From JAHEEL01 sp964195545 (lineage in GTDB: Bacteria; Actinomycetota; Acidimicrobiia; Spongiisociales; UBA5794), in assembly GCA_964195545.1 (NCBI GenBank), contig CAXMQQ010000032.1:1-26080 (forward strand): a stretch of DNA of 26,080 bases, in the 5' to 3' direction. A program made the translations under genes and the position numbers. The number at the start of each line of letters is the position of its first letter. Position 1 is the stretch's first letter. The notes below the pieces were generated by a model. That model searched no databases. It saw only the letters and a program-made list of their open reading frames with translations, and was not told the DNA's origin. This document shows, piece after piece, positions 19,850 to 26,080 of this stretch.

Positions 19850-21295
19850 ATGAACCCCGAGAGACCAGACCCGCCCGAGTCTGGTGTCTCAGATCTCGAA
19901 ACTGATGTCTCCTACCACATGTCTTCCGACGACTTTCGTCGGTACGGGTATGAGGTGATCGACTGGGTTGCCGACTACATGGATTCGGTGGAAGATCGAC
20001 CGATCACGCCGGCGGTCGAGCCGGGAGAGATACGGTCGATGCTGCCCGATGCCGCCCCAGAGCAGCCCGAGGCATTCGATGCGATCTTGCGCGATCTCGA
20101 TGAGATCGTGATGCCGGGAATCACCCACTGGCAGTCCCCGGGATGGTTCGCCTACTTTCCGGCCAACACGTCTCCGCCGTCGATTCTCGGGGAACTTGTT
20201 GCGGCAGGTCTCGGGGTCCAGGGAATGCTGTGGTCGACGAGTCCGGCGGCCACGGAGATCGAACAGGTGGTCGCAGACTGGCTGGTCGACATGCTTGGAC
20301 TCCCCGAATCGTGGAAGACGACCGGTCCCGGCGGGGGTGTCATCCAGATGAGCGCATCCGACTCCACCCACACGGCGCTTGTCGTTGCCAGAGAGCGATC
20401 GTCGGGGGACCCAGGGAAGATGGTGGCCTATGCCTCGGAGCAGGCACACTCATCGATCGAGAAAGGAGCGCGGGTCGCGGGATACGGCCACGTGCGTCTC
20501 GTCGCCGTCGATGACCGATATGCGATGCGGGTCGACGCCTTGGAGGCGGCCATGGAGACCGACGTCGCCGCAGGTCTGCTTCCGGTCGCCGTGGTCTCCG
20601 CTGTGGGAACGACCGCCACGACAGCCGTTGACCCGGTTCGTGCGATCGGGGAGATCGCCCGATTCCACGGCCTCTGGCATCACGTCGATGCCGCATACGC
20701 AGGAACAGCGATGACCTGTCCCGAACTCCGGCACTATCAGGACGGCCTCGAGTTGGTCGACTCCTACACGTTCAACCCGCACAAGTGGATGTTCACGAAC
20801 TTCGACTGCTCACTCTTCTACGTCGCGGACCGCAGGCCGTTGATCGAGACGCTGAGCATCCTGCCTCCGTACCTGAGGAACAAGGCCTCTGAATCGGGGG
20901 ACGTCATCGACTATCGCGATTGGCACGTTCCTCTCGGGCGACGATTCCGAGCATTGAAACTCTGGTTCGTCCTCCGTTCCTACGGCGTCGAAGGGATCCG
21001 TCACCACGTGCGGGAGCATCTGGCGCTCGCTGCTGATCTGGCGGAGCGGATCGAGTCGAATCCACGGCTCGAACTGGTCGCACCGACGCCATTTGGGCTC
21101 GTTTCCTTCCGTCACACCGAAGGGAACCAATCGACCAGCGATCTGGCGACCGCGATCAATGCCTCCGGATGGGCATATGTGACTCCGTCAACGCTTGACG
21201 AAACGGCGTTCATCCGGGTCTCGATTGGTCAGACGAGAACGACGGCGGAGCACGTGGACCGGCTCTGGACCCTGATCGCCGAGGTGGTTGGCTAG
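19850..21295 (+). CDS. PLP-dependent amino-acid decarboxylase, aromatic-L-amino-acid type
   Basis: This is a group II PLP decarboxylase; relatives convert Trp, Tyr, Phe or DOPA to amines. The 481-residue protein has THWQSPGWFAYFPANTSPPSILGELVAAGLG near residue 92, typical of the AADC branch and contributing to the substrate pocket. Further motifs are AVVSAVGTTATTAVDP, HVDAAYAGTA with the PLP-contacting Asp280, and SYTFNPHKWM with the Schiff-base Lys312. ATG 19850 is chosen for its GAGGA site (19841-19845); ATG 19919 is a later alternative at the start of homology. Exact substrate cannot be read from the sequence. No transporter or amine oxidase is adjacent. Confidence 0.9.
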   Translation: MNPERPDPPESGVSDLETDVSYHMSSDDFRRYGYEVIDWVADYMDSVEDRPITPAVEPGEIRSMLPDAAPEQPEAFDAILRDLDEIVMPGITHWQSPGWFAYFPANTSPPSILGELVAAGLGVQGMLWSTSPAATEIEQVVADWLVDMLGLPESWKTTGPGGGVIQMSASDSTHTALVVARERSSGDPGKMVAYASEQAHSSIEKGARVAGYGHVRLVAVDDRYAMRVDALEAAMETDVAAGLLPVAVVSAVGTTATTAVDPVRAIGEIARFHGLWHHVDAAYAGTAMTCPELRHYQDGLELVDSYTFNPHKWMFTNFDCSLFYVADRRPLIETLSILPPYLRNKASESGDVIDYRDWHVPLGRRFRALKLWFVLRSYGVEGIRHHVREHLALAADLAERIESNPRLELVAPTPFGLVSFRHTEGNQSTSDLATAINASGWAYVTPSTLDETAFIRVSIGQTRTTAEHVDRLWTLIAEVVG

Positions 21296-21467
21296 TTCCC
21301 GGGCGACGAGGTCCCAGGCGTGGCGACCCATAGCTCGAACGGGCGTACGTCGGGATAGATTCTGACGACGACGGTCGAGAGTGCCTTCGCTGGGAATCAA
21401 CTCCGGCGGATCACTCACGACAGGTGTCGGGTCAAGCTGCTCGATCACGATCTCCATGCCTCTTCCC
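21296..21467 (-). pseudogene. Possible frameshifted small gene
   Basis: On the minus strand an ATG at 21469 or 21457 opens a frame starting MEIVIEQLDPTPVVSDPPEL. After about 30 codons the composition changes, and the neighbouring frame then reads STVVVRIYPDVRPFELW and VATPGTSSPGN to a stop at the decarboxylase end. Joining the two needs a +1 shift near 21385. The second half has no start of its own because a TGA precedes it. The pattern suggests a small protein of about 58 residues broken by one base, but no family is recognised. The rest of the spacer to 21602 shows only the ribosome site of the next gene. Confidence 0.3.
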
Positions 21468-21602
21468 ATCGTGCCCGATGAGACGTGGAACAGCCACCAG
21501 AAACATCAACCGAAGCCCCAGCAGATTCGCCAGGGACACATGGAGGCATCGGCCTCTAGCGGTGCGATCGCCACGGGAGCACGCTTGATTCGGAGGTGAA
21601 TC

Positions 21603-21983
21603 ATGAGTCGAGTGGCGATGAGCCTCGTGCTGCTGATTGTGGCAGCCGCGTGTACCGCGGAAGGCCAGTCGTTGGATGCCAGCAACGACGGAACCCGTGT
21701 TCATCTGAGTCCGGGTGGAGAGGTCGAAGTCGCCCTTGAGGGGAACGCTACGACGGGATTCATCTGGGAACTCGTCGAATTGGATCCGGACGTGATCGCG
21801 TCGGGCAACGAACCGGCATACAAGGAGACTGAGAGTGGCGCAGTCGGCGATGGCGGGTCGTGGACATGGACGCTCGTCGGTCAGGAGCAAGGTGAGTGCA
21901 CCGTGCGGTTCGTCTACCACCGCCCGTGGGAGGACGAACCGCCCGAAGACACGTTCTCGTTCACCGCCGTGGTCGACCCATAG
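21603..21983 (+). CDS. Chagasin-like (I42) cysteine-protease inhibitor lipoprotein
   Basis: I42 inhibitors block papain-like cysteine proteases by inserting three loops into the active-site cleft. The 126-residue precursor has a lipoprotein signal (SLVLLIVAAAC), with Cys17 as the predicted lipidated residue, so the mature protein should sit on the outer face of the membrane. The three I42 loops are visible: GNATTGFIWE (for NPTTG), GAVGDGGSWTW (for GxGG) and VYHRPWE (for RPW). GGAGGT at 21592-21597 is well placed. Its target is unknown; it could guard against host or predator proteases or an endogenous enzyme. Confidence 0.85.
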   Translation: MSRVAMSLVLLIVAAACTAEGQSLDASNDGTRVHLSPGGEVEVALEGNATTGFIWELVELDPDVIASGNEPAYKETESGAVGDGGSWTWTLVGQEQGECTVRFVYHRPWEDEPPEDTFSFTAVVDP

Positions 21984-22013
21984 GACCCAGCAGAGGATCA
22001 CGACTGTCCGACA

Positions 22014-22027
22014 ACTCTCTACTCTCT
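22014..22027. repeat. Tandem heptamer repeat ACTCTCT
   Basis: ACTCTCT occurs twice without a gap in the 55-base space before the NAD(P)HX repair gene, ending 11 bases before its ATG. A single copy of the same word lies at 5851-5857 beside the TTCTACT repeat. Confidence 0.55.
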
Positions 22028-22038
22028 ACGAGCGAACC

Positions 22039-23445
22039 ATGGAACCACTTATCACTCCTGCTGAATCGAACCGTCTTGACCTGGCATCCGAGGATCCTCC
22101 GGCCTTGCTCATGGAACGGGCAGGCCTCGGGGTGGCACTGACTGCCATCGAGATGGGGATCGCGTACGGGGATCGCGTCATCGTGCTTGCCGGGCGGGGC
22201 AACAACGGTGGAGATGGTTACGTCGCCGCCAAGCATCTCGTGCGGCGCGGCGTTCAGGTGAGAATCCACGCCTTCGGCTTTCCCAGAGGGGACGGTGGGC
22301 CGGCACGAGCCGCTGCTGTGGCGGCGTGTCGAGCAGGCGTGCACGTCGTTGAGGCAGATGAGCCGGAGTCGGCCGATCTCATCATCGATGCGATTTTCGG
22401 TGTGGGCTTTCGGGGTTCACTGCCGAAAGACGTGGTTCCATGGACCCGACTCGATGCTCCGGTGCTCGCGGTGGATGTTCCGTCCGGACTCGATGCCACG
22501 ACAGGCCTCGTCGAGAACGCAGCCTTCTACGCCGACGCCAGTGTCACCTTCGGGGCCGCGAAGACCGGCCACCTGCTCGGTGAAGGGCCCGAACGGGTGG
22601 GAGAGTTGTTCATCGTCGACATCGGTCTCGGTGAACCTCGTCCCGAACTGAGGCTCTGTGAGGAGACCGACGCCCCCGAGCCGGTGCGAACCCGGCATGC
22701 TCACAAGTGGTCGGTCGGCTCGGTCGCCGTCGTCGGTGGTTCGCCGGGGATCACCGGTGCCGCGATGCTCACTGCACGTTCGGCACTCGCTACAGGAGCG
22801 GGAGCAGCGACCGTGATCTGCCCCGGCGCTCTCCAACCGATCTATGCCATGTTGGATGCCGGCGTGATGAGCCGCGGAGCCGGACAAGGGGAGCGGTTCA
22901 CACCCGACGATGTTGCTGCGGTCCTCGCCGAGGCAGAACGTTACGACGTGCTCGCCGTGGGTCCCGGGCTTGGGCTCGTCGATCGGGAATTCGTCAGGGG
23001 ATTGCTCGAACGCTGGGATGGGCCGATCGTGCTGGACGCAGACGGTCTGAACGCTCTGGACGGTCCGGGAGTTCTCGTGAGAGAGCCCGATACGATCATC
23101 ACTCCTCACTCCGGCGAGTTCACCCGACTGACCGGGAGCGACCCGACATACGGTGCCGCTGAGGCTCTGGCGACTGAGAGCGGCGCGGTCGTACTGCTCA
23201 AGGGAAATCCGACCTTTGTGACTGACGGTGATGAGACGTGGGCTGTCGCAGCCGGGGGTCCGGAGCTCGCAACGATCGGCACCGGAGACGTGCTGACCGG
23301 GATGGTCTCCGCGTTCGTCGCCGGTGGCCTCCCCGCAGCGATGGCTGCCAGATCCGCCGCCTACCACCACGGTGCAGCGGGGGCGCGGCTTGCGCGAAAC
23401 GAGATCGTCACTGCGACAGGGCTTGTTTCCGAGATCGCCCGCTGA
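22039..23445 (+). CDS. nnr: Bifunctional NAD(P)H-hydrate epimerase / ADP-dependent dehydratase
   Basis: The enzyme repairs hydrated NADH and NADPH. The N-terminal YjeF_N epimerase domain (about 1-210) interconverts R- and S-NADHX. It has LMERAGLGVA, VLAGRGNNGGDGYVAAKHL near residue 54, DAIFGVGFRG and AVDVPSGLDATTG. The C-terminal carbohydrate-kinase-like dehydratase domain (about 225-465) uses ADP; it has VAVVGGSPGITGAAMLTARSAL, VLDADGLNAL, ITPHSGEFTRL, VLLKGNPTFV and GTGDVLTGM. The total of 468 residues is slightly short for the fusion but both domains look intact. In many actinobacteria this gene lies between acpS and alr, so here it has moved. The ribosome site is weak. Confidence 0.94.
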   Translation: MEPLITPAESNRLDLASEDPPALLMERAGLGVALTAIEMGIAYGDRVIVLAGRGNNGGDGYVAAKHLVRRGVQVRIHAFGFPRGDGGPARAAAVAACRAGVHVVEADEPESADLIIDAIFGVGFRGSLPKDVVPWTRLDAPVLAVDVPSGLDATTGLVENAAFYADASVTFGAAKTGHLLGEGPERVGELFIVDIGLGEPRPELRLCEETDAPEPVRTRHAHKWSVGSVAVVGGSPGITGAAMLTARSALATGAGAATVICPGALQPIYAMLDAGVMSRGAGQGERFTPDDVAAVLAEAERYDVLAVGPGLGLVDREFVRGLLERWDGPIVLDADGLNALDGPGVLVREPDTIITPHSGEFTRLTGSDPTYGAAEALATESGAVVLLKGNPTFVTDGDETWAVAAGGPELATIGTGDVLTGMVSAFVAGGLPAAMAARSAAYHHGAAGARLARNEIVTATGLVSEIAR

Positions 23446-23458
23446 CGGCGATCCCTGA

Positions 23459-23483
23459 GAACCGGTGCACAGTCCCGGTTTCG
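23459..23483. terminator. Hairpin after the NAD(P)HX repair gene
   Basis: GAAACCGG (23459-23466) and CCGGTTTC (23476-23483) form a perfect 8-bp stem with a 9-base loop, 13 bases after the stop codon. A T-containing stretch GTTCGTTGG follows, so it may be a weak intrinsic terminator. Confidence 0.45.
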
Positions 23484-23542
23484 TTCGTTGGCGTCCTACA
23501 AGAGGATCCAAGCCGGAGATAGGGCATTTCTCCCCTGATCGG

Positions 23543-23572
23543 TTGGTCGCACCGTCCTTTCTTCGCTATGCT
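23543..23572 (+). promoter_or_regulatory. Candidate promoter for the oxidase operon
   Basis: TTGGTC (23543-23548) and TATGCT (23567-23572) are separated by 18 bases. The position, in the 218-base gap ahead of three tightly packed oxidase genes, supports it. It would leave a leader of roughly 85 bases before the small subunit gene. Confidence 0.5.
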
Positions 23573-23663
23573 CCCTGTCGTCTCGAGTTCCGGATGTCTT
23601 CGACGCGGTGCACGGTGACGTCTAGTACTGCGTAGATCATGAAGAGAAGAATTGGGGAGGATC

Positions 23664-23810
23664 ATGTCCGTCGAACGCGAAGTTGACGACTTCGATGCGA
23701 CCTTCAAGCCCAAGGGAGCTTGGGCGTTCGTATTGGGATTCTCTGTCCTGCTGTTCCTGCTGTGGATGTCCGTGTACCTGGTCCTGTTGAGCAGGGGGAT
23801 CAACACATGA
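23664..23810 (+). CDS. Cytochrome c oxidase subunit IIa (ba3-type small subunit)
   Basis: This 48-residue protein is short enough to be easily missed. It has an acidic N-terminus, then FKPKGAWAFVLGFSVLLFLLW, a single membrane helix of about 22 residues, and a short SRGINT tail. The PKGA before the helix and the SVYLVLLSRG after it match the small subunit IIa of B-type oxidases such as Thermus ba3, where the helix fills the place of the first helix missing from subunit II. GGGGAGG (23654-23660) is an excellent ribosome site. The TGA overlaps the ATG of the subunit II gene. Confidence 0.85.
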   Translation: MSVEREVDDFDATFKPKGAWAFVLGFSVLLFLLWMSVYLVLLSRGINT

Positions 23811-24349
23811 GCGATGACATCCAGTCGGACGATGCTCCACAGAGCGATGACCCTCAGGGTGATACGAAGCAGCGCATGCACATCGATCCTTACGAGCGAA
23901 ACTGGATCAAGATCGCGATCGCGTTCCTTGCATTCTTTGTGGTCATGATCACGATCGCAGGATTGGCGCTTGGTATCCAGGTTCCCACCGATGAGGGGCG
24001 TGTCAACCCGAACGAACTCGACTCAGCACTGCCCTGGTCGGAACCGGGTCTTCGGGAGATCGTTCCCGGCGAGGAGTACGAGGTCTACGTCGTTGCACGG
24101 CGTTTCAGTTTCGAGCCCAGGGACATCACGGTTCCGAAGGGGGCCAGGGTGACGTTCTGGGCCACCTCCGCAGACGTGCAGCATGGTTTCGCTCTTGATG
24201 GCACGAACGTGAACATGATGGTGATTCCCGGACAGGTGTCGAGGCTCGCTGCAACCTTTGATGTGCCTGGGGAGTACAACTTCATCTGTCACGAGTATTG
24301 CGGCTTAGGTCACGCCGTCATGTACGGCACATTGACGGTCGAGTCGTAG
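23807..24349 (+). CDS. coxB: Cytochrome c oxidase subunit II (ba3-type, CuA)
   Basis: Subunit II accepts electrons from cytochrome c through the dinuclear CuA centre. The 180-residue protein has an acidic N-terminus of ~22 residues and one membrane helix (about 34-57), the one-helix form expected for B-type oxidases with a separate IIa. The cupredoxin domain follows. CuA ligands are His126 (QHGFAL) and the CHEYCGLGHAVM cluster with Cys161, Glu163, Cys165, His169 and Met172. No signal peptide or fused cytochrome c domain is present. The ATG overlaps the previous stop, and subunit I begins 16 bases after its end. Confidence 0.94.
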   Translation: MSDDIQSDDAPQSDDPQGDTKQRMHIDPYERNWIKIAIAFLAFFVVMITIAGLALGIQVPTDEGRVNPNELDSALPWSEPGLREIVPGEEYEVYVVARRFSFEPRDITVPKGARVTFWATSADVQHGFALDGTNVNMMVIPGQVSRLAATFDVPGEYNFICHEYCGLGHAVMYGTLTVES

Positions 24350-24365
24350 GTCCGGGGAGAACGAA

Positions 24366-26036
24366 ATGATCGAAGACCGACCCACCCAGGAAACCCGCGA
24401 ACTCAGCAAGGGCGAGAAGCGGTTCGTCGGCTATCACGTGATCTTCGCCGTCGCGGCACTCTCGATCGGGATCCAATACGGTCCGATGCAGGCGCTCGAA
24501 CACGCTGGCCTCGACCTGTATCCGAAACTCAGCTTCCTCGCGAGCTCCTACTACCAGGGCCTGACCCTTCACGGTGTGCTCAACGCTCTCATCTGGACGA
24601 CGTTCTTCATCACCGGTTTCCTGACGTTCGTGGTCATCAAGGCGCTTGAACGACCCCTCAAGTATCCATGGCTCAACCGGATCGGGTTCTGGATGATGGT
24701 CGTCGGACTTCTGACCGCGGCGGTACCGATCCTGGCCGGCAAGGCGACCGTTCTCTACACGTTCTACCCGCCGATGGAGGCCAGTGCCTTCTTCTACATC
24801 GGACTCGTGCTCGTCGTCGTCGGGAGCTGGATCGAAGGCTACGGCATGTACTTCACGTTCTACGAGTGGAGGAAGGAGAACGTGGGCATTCGCTCGCCGT
24901 TCGTGGTGCTGGCGGCCCTCGTCACGATGGTCATGTGGCAGATCGGCACGCTCGGTGTTGCCGCAGAGATCCTCGCGATCATCCTTCCGTCGGTCTTCGG
25001 CTGGACGTCGGGGACCGATCCGCAGCTCTCGCGGACCCTGTTCTGGTACACGGGACATCCACTTGTGTACTTCTGGGTCCTTCCTGCATACCTCTCGTGG
25101 TACGCGATGCTGCCCAAACAGGTCGGTGGGAAGATGTTCAGCGACTCGCTGGCACGCCTCTCCTTCTGGCTCTTCCTCATCCTGTCGGTACCGCTCGGGT
25201 TCCACCACCAGTTCGCCGACCCCGGGGTCCCCGCAGGATGGAAATTCATCCATGCTCTGTTGACATTCGCCGTGGCGTTCCCGTCGATGATGACGCTGTT
25301 CACGGTGGTGGCATCACTCGAATATGGTGGCCGGAAGCGCGGAGGCAAGGGCCTGTTCGGCTGGATCAAGGCACTTCCCTGGGGCGACCCTTCTGTGTCG
25401 TGGCAGCTCCTCGCCGGACTCCTGTTCATTTTCGGTGGCATCGGCGGCATCGTCAACGCCTCGTACAGCGTCAACCTGGCGCTGCACAACACGTCATGGG
25501 TTCCCGGTCACTTCCACCTGACGGTGGCGTCGGCCGCAACCATGACGTTCGTCGCCATCAGCTTCTGGCTCGTGCCGTACCTCACCGGCAAACCCCTGTG
25601 GAGGCCGAAACTCGGCGTGATCGCCGGGTGGACCTACTTCGGCGGCATGTTGATGTTCTCGAACGCGATGCATGTCATCGGCCTCCTCGGTGCCCCGCGG
25701 CGAACCCCGCTCGGCCTGGCTCCCTACATTCCGGGAGAGTGGGCCGGTCACCTCTGGCGTGTCGGTGTCGGTGGAACGATCATGTGGATCGGGCTGATGC
25801 TCTTCATCGTCATCGTCTTCATGACCGCCGTGCAGCGCAAGCGGCTGCCGGAGGGCGAAACGATCGAGGTACCGATCGCCGAGTCACTCCAGGATCCGCA
25901 GAACACGCCCGTCTGGCTGGACCGTTGGCGCCCCTGGCTGATCGCGAGCGTTGTCGTCATCCTGCTGTCGTACGGTCCACAACTGTACGAGCAGATCACC
26001 CAGGTTCAACTGACGTCGCCGGGATTCACACCCTGA
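24366..26036 (+). CDS. coxA: Cytochrome c oxidase subunit I (ba3-type, B-family)
   Basis: Subunit I carries the low-spin haem b and the haem-CuB site where O2 is reduced and protons are pumped. The 556-residue protein has about 13 membrane segments. His69 (LTLHGVLNAL) and His384 (GHFHLT) are the likely low-spin haem ligands, with His382 for the high-spin haem. CuB ligands are His231 (GHPLVYFW, with the cross-linked Tyr235), His280 and His281. The sequence lacks the A-family D-channel pattern and resembles Thermus ba3 and related enzymes, which use a single K-type proton path. GGGGAGA lies upstream of the ATG. No subunit III, haem A synthase or Sco gene is within the window. Confidence 0.95.
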   Translation: MIEDRPTQETRELSKGEKRFVGYHVIFAVAALSIGIQYGPMQALEHAGLDLYPKLSFLASSYYQGLTLHGVLNALIWTTFFITGFLTFVVIKALERPLKYPWLNRIGFWMMVVGLLTAAVPILAGKATVLYTFYPPMEASAFFYIGLVLVVVGSWIEGYGMYFTFYEWRKENVGIRSPFVVLAALVTMVMWQIGTLGVAAEILAIILPSVFGWTSGTDPQLSRTLFWYTGHPLVYFWVLPAYLSWYAMLPKQVGGKMFSDSLARLSFWLFLILSVPLGFHHQFADPGVPAGWKFIHALLTFAVAFPSMMTLFTVVASLEYGGRKRGGKGLFGWIKALPWGDPSVSWQLLAGLLFIFGGIGGIVNASYSVNLALHNTSWVPGHFHLTVASAATMTFVAISFWLVPYLTGKPLWRPKLGVIAGWTYFGGMLMFSNAMHVIGLLGAPRRTPLGLAPYIPGEWAGHLWRVGVGGTIMWIGLMLFIVIVFMTAVQRKRLPEGETIEVPIAESLQDPQNTPVWLDRWRPWLIASVVVILLSYGPQLYEQITQVQLTSPGFTP

Positions 26037-26052
26037 CGACCCACGAACGTAA

Positions 26053-26076
26053 CCTGTCGGCGTGAGAACCGACGGG
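26053..26076. terminator. Hairpin after the oxidase operon
   Basis: CCTGTCGG (26053-26060) and CCGACGGG (26069-26076) pair over 8 bp with one G-U, around an 8-base loop. The window ends 4 bases later, so a T-run cannot be assessed. It starts 17 bases after the subunit I stop. Confidence 0.5.
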
Positions 26077-26080
26077 CCTT

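Noticed and set aside
23446..23663. Riboswitch leader ahead of the oxidase genes
   Set aside because: There is a hairpin and a promoter-like pair, but none of the conserved boxes of known riboswitch classes could be found.
24668..26065. 465-codon plus-strand frame overlapping coxA
   Set aside because: An Arg/His-rich out-of-frame shadow of a gene whose haem and copper ligands are all in place.

Overview
The window is high-GC chromosomal DNA that looks actinobacterial. The support is the order rpsD-rpoA-rplQ-truA-rplM-rpsI-glmM-glmS-acpS, then alr-tsaE-tsaB-rimI-tsaD-groES-groEL, together with GTG starts, many 1-4 base overlaps, CIRCE control of groESL and an AbiEi/DUF559 fusion gene. The B-type (ba3) oxidase with its small subunit IIa leads me to favour a deep lineage such as Acidimicrobiia; that placement is inference. 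Almost everything is housekeeping; the novelty lies between the genes.

Layout. 1-1527: end of rpsD, rpoA, rplQ and a terminator. 1549-3425: a Nudix hydrolase, a Yip1-like membrane protein and truA. 3426-4406: leader with a dyad, then rplM-rpsI. 4455-7911: glmM, then a 319-base spacer holding a recognisable glmS ribozyme, then glmS. 7954-8334: acpS. 8350-9565: a minus-strand AbiEi/DUF559 gene bracketed by two doublets of a 49-bp palindrome; both doublets have a 22-bp internal gap. This unit sits where many actinobacteria carry nnrD. 9566-9980: non-coding. 9981-16398: alr, a P1-family Ntn peptidase, a 4Fe-4S uracil-DNA glycosylase, then tsaE-tsaB-rimI-tsaD-M50 protease joined by 4-base overlaps. 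16417-18452: two CIRCE-like operators exactly 40 bp apart, groES, groEL. 18453-18643: a repeat-rich spacer. 18644-21295: a GNAT acetyltransferase (minus), a CoA-pyrophosphatase-type Nudix protein and an aromatic-type amino-acid decarboxylase. 21603-23445: a chagasin-like lipoprotein and a bifunctional NAD(P)HX repair enzyme. 23543-26076: a promoter and the ba3 oxidase genes IIa-II-I, ending in a hairpin.

Functionally the window covers transcription and translation (RNAP alpha, S4, L17, L13, S9, tRNA pseudouridine and t6A formation), amino-sugar and cell-wall supply (GlmM and GlmS toward UDP-GlcNAc, Alr for D-Ala), protein folding and respiration. GlmS appears to be under direct GlcN6P feedback through RNA self-cleavage.

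Three non-coding signals deserve most attention: (1) the glmS ribozyme in an apparently actinobacterial setting; (2) the 49-bp palindrome doublets around the nuclease-fold gene, arranged like a REP/RAYT unit but with a different protein; (3) short tandem repeats with a strict 7-bp period scattered through intergenic DNA (near 1477, 5817, 16382, 18465-18655, 19820 and 22014), several reusing the same heptamers and some supplying stop codons. They resemble the heptanucleotide STRR families described in cyanobacteria.
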